From Ipomoea triloba (Eukaryota > Streptophyta > Magnoliopsida > Solanales > Convolvulaceae): 64,000 nucleotides of DNA. Under the pieces are notes generated by a model. That model was not told where the DNA came from. It did no database searches and saw only the letters and a list, made by a program, of their open reading frames with translations. Location of the stretch: assembly GCF_003576645.1 (NCBI RefSeq), contig NC_044927.1:19268217-19332216 (forward strand), in the 5' to 3' direction. Shown here piece after piece: positions 1 to 11,208 of the stretch (the first letter of the stretch is position 1; each line of letters begins with the position of its first letter). The position numbers and the translations under genes are program-made.

Positions 1-237
1 TTATAGTATTCTTGTTGAGACACGTAGTATCCATACCCTTCATAATATTGAGAATTGTAATATCCTCTTTGATCCATCATGGGACATCCCCTTCCAATCA
101 AATAAAATGATATAGACTTGCAAGCACATTAGCAATAACAAAAAAAAAAAAAAAACAAAGAAAAAGCTTAGACTCCTAAGAATCCCTAACTTTAATGCTA
201 GAAATAAAACAATCACACAATACAACCAAATAAATCA

Positions 238-256
238 ATCCCCGGCAACGGCGCCA
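238..256 (-). other. Primer-binding site complementary to tRNA-Asp
   Basis: The minus strand reads TGGCGCCGTTGCCGGGGAT, 19 bases complementary to the 3' end of plant tRNA-Asp(GUC) including CCA. It lies 6 bases inside the LTR terminus, as expected for a reverse-transcription primer site. Confidence 0.85.
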
Positions 257-327
257 AAATTGTGATGAGTAAAGTGGTGATAGTGAAAAAGGGGTGAAAA
301 TATCGTTCCGCTAAGGATTGGGGTTAT

Positions 328-380
328 GGCATGTACTTGTATTGTTTATTTTTTTTTTGAAAATTGGCATGTACTTGTAT
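328..380. repeat. 15-bp direct repeats flanking a poly-T stub
   Basis: GGCATGTACTTGTAT occurs at 328-342 and 366-380 around a 23-base T-rich insert. This is the footprint of a severely 5'-truncated retroposon (tail only) with its target-site duplication, inside the LTR. Confidence 0.6.
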
Positions 381-496
381 GAATTGCTAGATTGTAGACA
401 CTAATATTTTAGAATTCAGAAGGATCCAAACAAATTATAACTGAGTATGGAAAGTAAACTAATATTTTTTGGTTTTTGATTATAAAAGAAGTTCAT

Positions 497-650
497 AATG
501 TTTAAATTACTTTTAAATTTCAAATTAACAAAAACAAACTTATGAGGGCCTCTTTGCACTTGATCTTGGACCTCAATATATGTATATATAGATGGTTTTA
601 AATTAAGTTTGTTATTGTTAATTTGAAATTTAAAAGTAATTTTAAACATT
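497..650. repeat. Foldback (long inverted repeat)
   Basis: Arms at 497-543 and 603-650 are near-perfect reverse complements (AATGTTTAAATTACTTTTAA on the left, its complement on the right), separated by about 60 bases. It is a MITE-like hairpin just beyond the 3' end of the GH9 gene. Confidence 0.85.
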
Positions 651-892
651 ATATAAGTACTTGTGGAATTCTCTTTAGAATACTACTATTTATTGGTTTG
701 TTTTCCCTTTCTTACATTAGGAATAACATTTATTGCACTTAGTAGTACACTACTATATTGTGAAGAGTTAGGCAATAGGCATACATATACTTTCAAATCC
801 AACCCTTCCGGATATAGACCTATCTATGAAGTATATGATGACAAACTTTGGGAGCAAAGTGGAAGAAGCTATATATGTATATATATAACGGC

Positions 893-3417
893 CTATGCCG
901 TGGCTGAAAAGAAAGCCAGAGCCCCGACAAACGGAGCATTGATGTAGGTAGCAGGCTCGGATTGCTGATAGTTATTCCTATCATCCGCGAAATTGTCTCT
1001 ATTGTCAGGACCACCTACGACGGCTCCCACGAGAGTGTTGGGATTAGGCGACCCGGAGTTTAGGTACTGGAATCCATCATTGCACCCAATGCGAGCAGGG
1101 TGATCCTTCACTGACGGCACTGACGACCCTCTGTGGTGAACATGCTGCGGATACCTCTGCCCAAACCCCACCATGTACGACATTCTTGCCGGATTATCCC
1201 CTAATATGTAGTCCACCTGCTTCTTTGCTAGTGCTACTAGCTTCTCTGCGGTGAAAGTTGATGCCCCGCAGTTTACCACTCCGCCATTTGAGCTTAGGTA
1301 CTTGGCATAGGTTAGCAGGAGAAAAGACGTTGAGGTTACGTATTGGAGGTTGCTTCCACTTTGTTTGAAAAGAAGTCCTCCTGGGGTGTATTGAGCTTGG
1401 GCGCTAGGCGACTCAGGAATGAGAGAGCAGATATAGTTGTCTGAGTGTTGCTTGTATAGCTCATACCCTTGGGTGTTCTTCTCCAAGAATCTCTGTTACA
1501 TTGAACGAATAAATTAGCTAGCTATTACTCAATTACTCAGGAGAGAATTTATTCGGCCGAGGCCGTAATTGGTAATCGAGATTGTTAGGCGGAGGCTAGT
1601 AAGGCAGCTGGAAAGGTCAAGCGCAGCACCCTGACTCTCAACAATGTGTCACATACAATATAAGAAAATAAAGTTGGATTTTAGCTACTAGTTATAACTT
1701 TTGACATAGTAATAAGCACGTATCCTTGTATCAGGTCAGGGATTCTAGTCCCCCTAACTATATCGTAACAGAATTGAAGAGTGAGGACAGGAACCTGGGA
1801 AAGCAGAATCTTGGTGGCGGGGCGCTTGTCGTCCCAACTGAAGGAATAGACATCATCGGTTGCGCCCAATGTTTGAGCATTTGATTGGATATAATCCTGA
1901 AACGAGGAGGTCTCTGAAGCTTTATAAAGCCAGGCAGCTCCCCACAGAAGCTCATCCTTCATAAAACACAAAGCATTCAGTTAATGCTCAACATTATTAA
2001 GCAAACAAGTTTGAGTTAGCTTAATTACATGGTAGCCGGAGTATGAGCAGTAGAAGGGGCAGACGGCAGAGCTAAGAGAGTCGCTGTAAGCAGCCCTATA
2101 TTTGTCTGCAAAATCAAATACCTGCAAATATGTATATGTGCTTAATTTGATTGTGTTGAAACCAAAACATCAACAGTTGTGTGCTTAAATTCTTACATAC
2201 TTTGGTAGCAGTAGTGAATAATTGAGAGGAGTAAGCAGGGTCGGAATCTTTGAAGACGATAGAGGCAGCAGCCAATGCAGAAGCCGTCTCTGATGCTACA
2301 TCAGATCCTGGATTTTGAGGGGTCACTTTGTAAACACTACGCTGTGTGTCCATGTCCTCTGGTCTCTCCCAGCACTTGTGGTCACCGTTCGGGTCACCTA
2401 CCTGCAGTTTCATGGAAATCAATATAATGCATCTCCATTTCTATTAAGTGAAGCTGGTAAAGGCCAAGTCTAGCACTTGGTGGCGGGGGATTGTTGGGCG
2501 GACACCAATAAAAAGCTTAAAGGGTCAAGCTAAGTCCAGCACTCAGGTCCCGAAAATGTGATGTTGATCTATAAGGAAATAAAGTTACACATTCTCTACT
2601 AGCTATAACTTTTGGCCTAGTGATAAGCTTGATACTAACAAGTGGTATAAGTCACCGGCTACTGAGATGGGGGAATTGTTAGGCCGAAGTGGGTAAAGGT
2701 CAAGTCTAACATAGGTGATTGAGGTATTGTTGCGCAGAGGCGGGTAAAGAGTTTAAAAGGCTAAATCTTGCACCTAAAGTCCCAAAAATGTGATGGTTTA
2801 GTAGTAAGCACTGATCCTACCAATTTCTTACGAAAAATATAATGATACTATGCTTGGTTTACTGACTTGGACGTATAGAGTGTCAGGGGAGGCTGTGGCA
2901 GCTTTGAGCAGATAATCTGTGCTCCAACGAATGGCGGCTTTGGCATTCTCAAGTTGATTGTTCATGGAGCCGTCATTGCCAAACTCAATCACACTCCAGG
3001 CTAAGAGAGTGGTTGTGAAGGCCATTGGCAGCCCGAACTTAATGTTGTCTCCTGCATCATAGTATCCTCCTACCAGGTCAACCTGAACAAACAAATTAAA
3101 TAAAAAATCCGGCCACATTACAGAAACTTCATATATATATATATATATATATATTTAACGAGCTAAGAAACTGCAACTATAAGTACTGGAATCGAAATAT
3201 ATACATGGTAACCGGAGCCATCGGACAAAGCAGAGTCACCCCGCCAGTTAAGACGCTGATCTGCAGGCAATTTGCCCGACCTCTGCCCTTCGAAGAACAG
3301 AATGGACTTCTCAAGAGCATCAGAGTAATCTTGGGAAGTAAAGGCAGAACAAGTTGCAGTGAGGAGGAAGAGGAAGAAGAAGAAGAAGAAGAGGGTATTA
3401 GTGGATAAAATATGCAT
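893..3417 (-). CDS. Endo-beta-1,4-glucanase, glycosyl hydrolase family 9 (six exons, intact)
   Basis: Secreted plant GH9 (class B type) cellulase, expected to hydrolyse beta-1,4-glucan in the cell wall. Exons in transcript order: 3417-3205, 3082-2867, 2401-2201, 2121-2029, 1956-1795, 1492-893. All junctions are GT-AG and in phase 0, giving 494 aa, a normal length for the family. Residues 1-25 form a signal peptide with a Phe/Leu core. The N-terminal catalytic motif YYDAGDN carries Asp80 and Asp83. VHHRGSS is at about residue 414. The C-terminal motif [14 protein letters not shown] carries the proton donor Glu474. No carbohydrate-binding module or membrane anchor follows, so it is a soluble class B enzyme. 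The start is the first ATG before the signal peptide, with a TATA box ~80 bp upstream. Introns 2 and 5 contain related repeats. No lesion was seen. The exact paralogue (GH9B number) cannot be assigned by eye. Confidence 0.95.
1555..1750. repeat. Repeat copy in GH9 intron 5
   Basis: It shares blocks with 2450-2790 in intron 2: ATTGTTAGGCGGA-like, GGTCAAGC, an 'aataaagtt' stretch and TAACTTTTG. It lies between exons 6 and 5 and just touches the donor region. It is probably a decayed SINE-like retroposon, in the same orientation as the intron 2 copies. Confidence 0.55.
2450..2810. repeat. Diverged duplicated repeat in GH9 intron 2
   Basis: Two or three diverged units repeat the order 'attgtt(g/a)ggc... 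gggtaaag... ccaaaaatgtgatg... gt(a/g)ataagc'. The first runs about 2450-2650 and the second 2660-2810. They fill most of the 465-bp intron 2 and recur in intron 5. The type is unknown, possibly an old SINE cluster. Confidence 0.5.
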
Positions 3418-3494
3418 TTTGAAATACTGGATGTAGTGTACGTGAGTCTTTATTATGGTATGCTCTTCGATCTTGTGAACTTATTGCCCATGCA

Positions 3495-3501
3495 TTATAT
3501 A
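3495..3501 (-). promoter_or_regulatory. TATA box of the GH9 gene
   Basis: TATATAA on the minus strand, 78-84 bases upstream of the ATG at 3417, in the context CTATATAATGCA. The spacing leaves a ~50-base leader. The assignment is by position and motif only. Confidence 0.6.
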
Positions 3502-4046
3502 GATTGCAGGCAGTTGAAAAGTTGGGTTTTTTTGTGTGGTTGTAGTGCATCCGCAGATGCAAATGCATAAAGTCAATAATAAAAACCAAACGTATAGAAT
3601 GGCTGCGAGATATCTTACGTACGATAACCAAATAAGTTATTCTTAAGTTCCAGTAGCGACTTGCTTGCCAGTTTCCTCCCCTACGATCTAAAGATTAATT
3701 CAGCCCCAGGAGCTGCTTGCAAGTTACAGCATTGCAATGAGCTTGTTTGGCAATGTTCTAAAAAAAAAATTGTTGTATATATATATATATAAGAAAGTCT
3801 GCTATGTTGGCTAGTATCGATCACTACTTGATAATATCGGATGCAATTGTGTTTGATTTTTTGGTTTTATTGGAGTTTTATTGAGGTTGATCCAATGTAA
3901 ATGCAAAGACATGGTGCATTTAGGCTTTTATCGAGTAAATAATGGTAAAACTAGAATGCATGCTTGAGCCAATAAGTTAGAGACTAGAAATTTATGTGTT
4001 TTTTCAAAATGATAGTGTGTATATATTACCCTTTATTCCCCTTGAC

Positions 4047-4052
4047 TTTTTT

Positions 4053-4083
<31 letters not shown>

Positions 4084-4088
4084 GGGGG
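4047..4088. repeat. T16-G26 homopolymer junction
   Basis: Sixteen T are followed directly by twenty-six G. A G run this long can form G-quadruplexes and is rare in AT-rich plant DNA. The length may be inexact because such tracts are hard to sequence. Confidence 0.9.
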
Positions 4089-4242
4089 AGTTGCATACAA
4101 ATTGTTGCAAATTAAATCTTTACTCCTTAGTAGCTTAAGCAATGATTGTAAAAACAATTACAAGTATTTTTATTTAATTTGAGGAACTTCGAGAACCAAA
4201 CCATCTTGATGATTTAAAATATGTCTAGGATGGAGCTCTTTA

Positions 4243-4320
4243 GTTGGTCGAGGACGAAGACCCTTGGTCTATCAAGGATGAGGACCCTTAATTTATCGAG
4301 GGTGAGAACCCCTAGTCTAT
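4243..4320. repeat. 26-bp minisatellite, three units
   Basis: Units at about 4243, 4269 and 4295 share the pattern TATCRAGGATGAGGACCCTT with small changes. A degenerate fourth unit follows. Confidence 0.65.
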
Positions 4321-6190
4321 CAAATTAAAGACAAGGCCCCTTATCTGTTGAGATTTAGGTCTTTTAATTTGGTTTAGTAAGGTTGAGGAGTACTCCAGAT
4401 TAGGCAAATTCAAAGATCGTGACCTATTGAGGACGATGACTTTTTTTTTTACTCTTTGGTTGAAGACACGAGCAAGGGTTTTTGTCATCGTATATTCATA
4501 TATAGGCTGAAGAACATGTCTAGTCCTCTTCGATATTTAATGCATATATACGTTTTTATTTTTTGTATTAAATATTATCAATACTAATATTAATAGTATC
4601 TACCATATACAATTAGGTAAACCACATATAAATATTCTTGAAAAGAGTTATCTATCTTAATTGTAAGAAAAGACAAATTAAACAAAGACAAAAAGACAAG
4701 AATAGGATAGAGATATATATAGACAGTCATTGTATGTTTTATTTTTTTTACAGTAGATGGTCACTGTTAAATCTCATGTCCAACAAGCTCCAAAAATCCA
4801 CACATTTTCTTGTATATTATATCCCATCAATTGATTGGTTTCAAATATCCTATTAGAATGCTATGCTATTCTAATAATCCCATCCCATCCCATGATGTTA
4901 TTGAGGTGATTACAAGTCCAAACTAAAGCAGTGACATTTTTGTCAGAACTAATGAAATTCCAAAACAAACATTAATTCTACTTTGTAGCTAGGGCGTGCC
5001 AGTCACGGATGCTCAACATGTGATTCCTCCATTCTGAATTAATGCAAGTCTTAAAAGGAAAGGTTAACAAAGACTCAACACAAACAAAAAGGAAAAAGCT
5101 GAAAGTCATCAGTTTGGCTGTTACGTTTGGCGGGTGATCGTAGCTCCATGAACCGCAGAACCGGCCTATAAATAGTTCGACTCATTTAGTCATTATGGAT
5201 GAAGATATGTCATGTGATTGAGACCTAACCCACCGTTAAGGATTTCACATGCATGTTTTCTTTGAAAACAACAACGTTAGCGGCGGCGTAAAACAATGGT
5301 CGTGCACGTACATTTATTTCTTAAGTGCTCTTCCTCTTTGGAAGGAAGACTCACCCTTACGTATAGGACATTTTTGGAACTTCCAAACGTAATAATGCTA
5401 TACCATTGACTGTCATTGGTCAATTTTTCACTCGACTCAAAATAAATGACACTTTAGAGGTCAAAATATATCATAGACCAGGGTTCACATTGCATTGTGA
5501 ACTCTTGATCTAAAACAACATCCAAATTATATACATGCGATTAGCATATTATGTACTTATAAATAAATTGAAAGTACATAATATTTTAACTGTAAATATA
5601 TAATTTATTAACTGTATGTGCATAATATGTTAATTGTAATAGTTATAATATGTACATAATTTATTAACAACATATACATAATTGATGGATTTAATTAACT
5701 TGGGTAACCCGAATCAATAAACCCGATAAGATTATAGGGGGTATGACAAGTAACGGACCAAAGTGTACCTCGGAGGTACTTTATATATTGAACAAGGATA
5801 AGAACTATTACAGAGGTGTGTAATGATAAGACAATATGGTATTAGGACAAAGTGGTTGAAGATGTCTTGTTTGGACAATGTTAGATGTTTATATACTAGC
5901 TGTAGGCCTAACAACCCGGAGAAAACTCCTCGAGCGGGCCTGGACCGCCTCCTACGCCGATAAGACCGCGTCAAACCACGACCCGGGAGTCCTGGGCCGA
6001 GCTCAGAGCTCGGCCTCGAGGACCTCCCGAGGTCGGCCCAACCGACCTCTAGAGAGGTCGGCCCTGGGCCGAATGGACCCGAATCGTGCTCCCGGGTCTA
6101 CTGACTCTTGACCCGTGTTCCGTGCTAACTCCGTTGCGGGTCCGGGTATGATTTATCCATCATCAGTCCCCCCCTCTTTGAGCTGCGATA

Positions 6191-6278
6191 AGTCGTTAGC
6201 GAAAGAGAGTAGACTTGTAAAATCACGCCGCACAAGTCGTTAGCGAAAGAGAGTAGACTTGTAAAATCACGCCGCACA
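6191..6278. repeat. 44-bp perfect tandem duplication
   Basis: The unit starting AGTCGTTAGCGAAAGAGAG at 6191 is repeated without change from 6235. It sits inside the GC-rich LTR-like block. Confidence 0.9.
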
Positions 6279-6482
6279 AATGTCGTACCACCCCCAATAA
6301 TTATGTACGCAATACTACCTACGCTCCTAGTTAAAATAATTCCCCAAAAGTCCTCGATCAAACAGAAGTTTTATCGCGCTAGGAGTGCACACCCAAATGA
6401 ATTTCGAAATTGGGAATCGTCCTTATCCCCTACAAATCTTCTCCTACCACAAGTCTTCCACCCTAACTCTTACAATGATCTT

Positions 6483-6619
6483 TTTTTTTTTTGAATACTA
6501 CTAACTCTACAATGTAGTATTCCTGTTGAAATACAGGAGTTAGTATTGCCTCCATTGAGGCTCGAACCCACCACCTCCCGTATAAAGGAAAGGGTTTGAT
6601 GCCACTGAACCACAAGGCC
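6483..6619 (-). mobile_element. tRNA-derived SINE with TSD
   Basis: On the minus strand it begins GGGCCTTGTGGTTCAGTGGC (A-box-like), has the B box GGTTCGAGCC and ends in an A-run (T-run at 6481-6493). It is flanked by CTTACAATGATCTT at 6469-6482 and CTTACAAATGATCTT at 6620-6634. It belongs to the same family as 7923-8008, 14057-14236, 44987-45105 and 45925-46061. Confidence 0.85.
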
Positions 6620-7029
6620 CTTACAAATGATCTTGTCATCAACTTTTCACCTTCACATCACCAACTTTTACCTTTCTACACTCAACCATCACCATCACCT
6701 TTTCACCTTTTCACCTCTTTCTCCCCCCAATTTTTGAAATTCAAAATGAAGTCAACTCTTCCCCCCTTCTCCTCTCCCCCTCCTCCTATATAATCCCCTT
6801 CTCTTTTTCACTTTCACACCACCAAGCACCCCCAAAGATTTCGGCCGAGAGAGAGAGAGCTTCCCGTCGAGTGCTGCCTCCGAATGTATATACATAATAT
6901 ATTAATTGTAGTTGGTACATAATTTATTAATTAAATGTATATAATATGTTAACTACAGGTACATATATAATTTGAATGTTGTTTTGTGCCGTGGTCTACA
7001 ATGAAAGGTAGATCATAACCCAAGAAATA

Positions 7030-7900
7030 ATAAAATTGCACTCAGAGCTGGTCCTAGCCATGTGTGACTAGGGCAACGACACATGCCCCAATTTTTAGGG
7101 GCTCAAATTATTTTTTTTTAAAATAAGAATTTTTATATGGGTGAGTCTCATGTGAAGATCCGTGATATTGGTCGAGTCAATGAAAATATAATACGCTGAA
7201 AAATGTATATTACAAATTAAGAATAGTTGTATGTTAATTAATTACTGAAATTGTAAACTTTTGAAGAAAAGTGTAATACTTTTAAATAGAAGTGTTTTCT
7301 ATTTAGGGATTGAATAGTTACGAGTAAAAGTGTAATACTTATGAGCAAAAATATGATACTTTTGATGGAAAAAGTAGTACTTTAAAATCAAAATGTGATA
7401 TTAATAAGGGTTGAAAAAACCTACTAATGAGAAAAACTATAATACTTATAAGAGAAAATGTAATAGTTATGAAAAATCCGACCCATATCATGAATAAGGA
7501 TTCATAAGACGATCTCATAGGAGATTTTACCTTTATATATATGTATAATCTATTAATTTTTATACTTGGTAATTATGTTTCTAGAGTCCATGTATTAGTT
7601 TTAATTGCCATTGTAAATGAAAATTTAGAAGAAATTGATATAAAAATTTCAATTTGGTGAATGATTTTGTATATAAATATGCATGAAGCTAGAATGTTAC
7701 TTTTATGTTAAATTATGGCTTGTATCTTTTTTTGTTGAATATTTTATGCATTATATTTTGATACTTTTATGTTACATTATGACTTGTATTTCTCTTTGTT
7801 GAATATTTTATGCATTAGTGAATATGACTTATATTTTTCTTTGTTGAATATTTTTGTATATGACTTGTATTTTTCTTTGTTGAACTTTTTTTTAATAAAT
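7030..7900. other. Gene-free AT-rich interval
   Basis: No gene seen. The ends of 7140-7530 are weakly inverted and resemble, in decayed form, the GTGAGACCGTCTCAC MITE at 56858-57299. A TTTTTCTTTGTTGAATATTTT motif recurs about four times between 7720 and 7895. Confidence 0.45.
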
Positions 7901-7922
7901 ATTGTATTTTTATTTTATATTT

Positions 7923-8008
7923 TTCACTAAGGCTCGAACCCACAAGGTCACAACCCACCTCCCATATGGGAGTACAACTTGGTGTCACTAGACCACAAGG
8001 CCTTCGGC
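7923..8008 (-). mobile_element. Short tRNA-derived SINE with TSD
   Basis: Minus strand: CCTTGTGGTCTAGTGACACC (A box) and GGTTCGAGCC (B box). It is flanked by TTTATTTTATATTT at 7909-7922 and 8009-8022. It is only the tRNA-like head, lacking the body of the family. Confidence 0.85.
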
Positions 8009-8029
8009 TTTATTTTATATTTAGAGTGA

Positions 8030-9640
8030 TATAATAAAAATAAAAAAGAAAGCTCAAATTCAACTATTAAACAATGCCCTGTATTTTTAATATCAGCCAT
8101 GCAAGACATACAATGATTTTCACACTACAATCATTTCCTCAAATGGAGTCTTAATAGAGTGATTTAAATTTAGATCGACTATATCCACTTGAATTCTTCA
8201 TTTCTCTAAATTTGTATTCTATATTCTTCAAATTAAAAAATATTTTTACTATACCAGCACATATTTTTCATTTTCCTTTTTCTGAAAAAGAAAAAAATCT
8301 ATTCTATTAATACAAACCACTTTCCAAAATCAATTCTTACCATCAGTTTTAATTGGCTGGTATAAATAACCTTCAAAAGATTATAGAAGAATCAACTACA
8401 TTGAATTATAGAAGATTCTAGAACATTGCAAAATTAGGACAGGTAAAATGTCTTTGGTACAACTAATCAAGATACCTTATACATCTTCTAACAAAGAGTT
8501 ATTAGACACGAAACATAGAAGAAAAATCAGGTATATCTTGACAAATTAAAAGAAAGTCAACATGGAGGGTTAAACTTTTCAGACAAAGCCTCAAAATACA
8601 CTAAAAAGTTGGAGGAAATATTATTTTACAAGTAATGTAGTGTAAAATCTAGAAAATAGCTCTTAAACATAGATATTGGTCCTGTTTGGTAAATGATTGT
8701 TAGCTGATTGGGTTAGAAGGTATGATTAGTTGATAACATTAGCTGATTGTAGAAAATTGTTTAGTAAAATTAGTGGTTAGCTGATAACTGTTTGGTATAA
8801 TTTCTTTTCCCAAAAAACTAATTTAAAATGTTGCTTTGAGTAGCCTTTTGAATTTTAGTATTTTAGAGTTACAAGTGGGGGAAGAGTAGTGGTTAGAAGT
8901 TGAGTATTATAAGGGGACTTGGTGGATAAATCTTGTTAAGAAAGGCTATGGAGTGAAACTCAAAGGGGCTTGATAATTAATATTTGCTTTAAATGACTGT
9001 GAACATATATAGTAGTCAAGAATTAAAGGGATTTTGTAGAAATCTTTGTGAAAGGAAAACTACCTTGTATTAGTATAAAATGCATATGTGGATCGAATTT
9101 CCTTCTTAGGAACAAGGACAACGGTAGATTAGGAAAATTGTACCACTCATCTTATCACTATAAATTCCGACTCTATCTTTTACTTACACATTTAGATACT
9201 ACTTTTGCATTTAATTTGTGTGATCCATATTTTCAAAAAAAATTAAATTTGTGTGATCCATGCTCAGCAATTCTTCCGATACAAACATTCATAAAACTTA
9301 AAACCAAGTTGTGCCTTTTAACTAAAAACAAGAAAAGGAAAAGCTGATTTCAAAAAAAAAAAAAGAGAGAAAAGGAAAAGACTTCTACTATACACACTCT
9401 TATGCTAAATTTTTTTAGAAGTGTAATAGTTAATCCCCTTCCCCAAACTTTTAGCTCTTCAGCAATCATTATTTCATGGATGGTCCACGCATCTTTGTGA
9501 ACCATAAATAAAATGTACATTTTTAATATATTAAAAGTACATTATTTGTATACATAAAGTACATTATTTGAAAGTACATGATTTTTATATATTATCAAAT
9601 AATGTACATTCATTAATATCTCTCTTTCCAACCAAACCAC
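8030..9640. other. Gene-free interval with MITE remnants
   Basis: No coding region recognised. 8680-8830 holds remnants of the 'TTTGGTAAATGATTGTTAGCTGATTG' type hAT MITE (compare 56290-56610 and 57442-58217). 9480-9620 is one end of the 'gtccac..aaagtacattatt' MITE also seen at 44824-45178. Confidence 0.45.
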
Positions 9641-9654
9641 CTGTAGATCAGTCG

Positions 9655-10110
9655 TTATATCGTGGACCATGGTCCAAGAACGACGTCGTTTCTTTAAGTA
9701 AAGAAACGGTTGCCGTCACATCTTAACGGAGCTCCATAAATGAAACTACAGTTTATCTCAAATGATACTGCATCACATTTGTTTTTATATTACCAAATGA
9801 AACTGTATTTATATCAAAATGAGACTGTAGTTGTGTCGAAAGGAAACTGCAGTATATATAAAATGAAACTGAATAACATTTTCACATATTTGAATGTATA
9901 ATGTCGAATTAAACTGTAGTTATATCGAAAAGAAATTGTAGTTGTGTTGAAAGTAAACTGTAGCGTATATAAAATAAAATTGAATATGTTATACACACAG
10001 AGTTACTTTTTACCGAATGTGCGCCGTTTCTATCATTTCTTTGCATTAATCAAAACGACGTTGTTTTAATGCATGGACTACATACCATGTATTGTGGACC
10101 GCAGCCAACA
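9655..10110. mobile_element. MITE-like element with ATGGTCC ends
   Basis: The left part carries TCGTGGACCATGGTCCA and ACGACGTCGTTT. The right part carries the inverse AAACGACG followed by CATGTATTGTGGACC. The interior repeats 'gaaactgtag(t)' about every 30-40 bases. The termini are imprecise. Confidence 0.5.
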
Positions 10111-10361
10111 ATAAAATTTGCTGATAAATGGTTTTAAGTACTCTTATTGGACCTCCAATTTAGAAAAAAAAAACAACATTATTCTCAATCCACTCTTAAA
10201 GCTAAGCCCAATTATTTTGAATTTGTAAGTTGAAAGCTTGTCCAATCTCCTTATCTCGGGAATTATAATTGGGTCTTCTTTTTTGAGTACTATAATTGGG
10301 AATTATAATTGGGTCTTCTAGTACCTTCTTTGAGCCAGTTATTTTTGCAGTCATTATATCG

Positions 10362-10612
10362 TGGACTATGGTCATGACTGATACTACAGTTGTGTTGAAC
10401 TAAATACTGCAGTTGTTTTGAAAAGGAACTGCAGTTGCGCGGAACAAAGGTCGTTTCATCCGTCTGGAACTGTAAATGTATTGAACTGATACTGCAGTTG
10501 TGTTGAACGGATGAACGACCTCTGTTCCGCGCAACTGCAGTTCCCTTTCAACACAACTGTAGTATCAGTTCAACACAACTGTAGTATCAGCCATGACCAT
10601 GGTCTATAGTAT
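10362..10612. mobile_element. Foldback MITE
   Basis: The left arm ATCGTGGACTATGGTCATG followed by ACTGATACTACAGTTGTG is matched by its inverse at the right. Most of the 250 bases can fold back on themselves, with inner arms around GCAGTTGCGCGGAACA and its inverse. Confidence 0.8.
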
Positions 10613-11208
10613 AATTTGCGTTATTTTTGTGCAAATTTTACTGTAAACAGTGTTGCATGTAACAACATGAATCATGAAATAAGTATCATTCTAATTAAAC
10701 TTAAGTTTTATTGGCAATGTTTTGTGTTTTCTTTTCATTCTTCACATACACTAATTTCAATATAGCAATACCAAAGTATCATTTTAATTTTATTAGAGTT
10801 TCATTTGACAATATACATTATTGAATGAGTTATATTTTTTAATTTTATTTTCCGCACATATTAATTTAATTATAGTAATGCTGAAGTATTATTTAGGGGT
10901 GGGCGTTTTGGGTTTCGATTTTTTGGTTTTAAAAAAAATTAAACCTTTCGATTTAACATTAGAGTTCGGTTCGGTTTGAAACGGTACGGTTCGAATTTAA
11001 TTCGATTCGATTTTCGGTTCGATTTAATATCCCCAATTTTCAACATTTCCTAATTTTCAGAACATACTATCACATAAGAGAGATACCAGTGAGAATAGGA
11101 ACGGAGCATGCATTAAGGGACTTAAATTTACTTCTTTATTATTATTGTTATTGTTGTTTGTTATTATTATTGTTCTTGTTGTTATTGTTGTTGTTGTTAT
11201 TATTACTA

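Larger units (their letters stand above)
1..395 (-). mobile_element. LTR retrotransposon edge: gag leader, PBS and LTR end
   Basis: The element reads right to left. The LTR ends at about 263 with the terminus CATCA on the minus strand, followed by a primer-binding site and then leader sequence running off the left edge. The last ~70 bases of this LTR align with the 3' end of the solo LTR at 22396-23718 (shared CCCAATC, GAAACGA-like and TTTTCA blocks), so both belong to one family. A frame starting ATGATGG near position 82 (minus) stays open to the window edge and is rich in Tyr and Gln. It could be the start of gag, but it is too short to assign. The right boundary of the LTR is uncertain. 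This is probably a Ty3/gypsy element. Confidence 0.7.
3560..5510. other. Gene-free interval upstream of GH9
   Basis: No coding region recognised. It contains a short TA tract (~3777-3791), the T16G26 tract at 4047-4088 and a three-unit 26-bp minisatellite at 4243-4320. It probably includes the distal GH9 promoter. A CCTATAAATAG motif at about 5165 on the plus strand has no recognisable gene after it. Confidence 0.5.
5514..6986. mobile_element. MITE-like element interrupted by a GC-rich LTR-like block
   Basis: AAAACAACATCCAAATTATA at the left (5514) and its diverged inverse near 6960-6986 are terminal or subterminal inverted repeats. Both flanks carry AT-rich 'tacataat(a/t)' repeats. Between about 5700 and 6885 lies a very different GC-rich block. 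It has a palindromic GGTCGGCC-rich centre (5990-6070), a 44-bp tandem duplication and a TATATAA near 6786. This looks like a single LTR or LTR fragment, but no clean ends or TSD were found. Confidence 0.5.

Noticed and set aside
3205..3408. Plus-strand frame with poly-Glu
   Set aside because: Antisense shadow of the GH9 signal peptide poly-Phe region.
5732..6111. Arg-rich frames in the GC-rich block
   Set aside because: Overlapping frames on both strands of a palindromic LTR-like block; no domain.
9814..9996. Minus-strand repeat frame (YNIFNFILYTLQF)
   Set aside because: Translation of the tandem 'gaaactgtag' units of a MITE.
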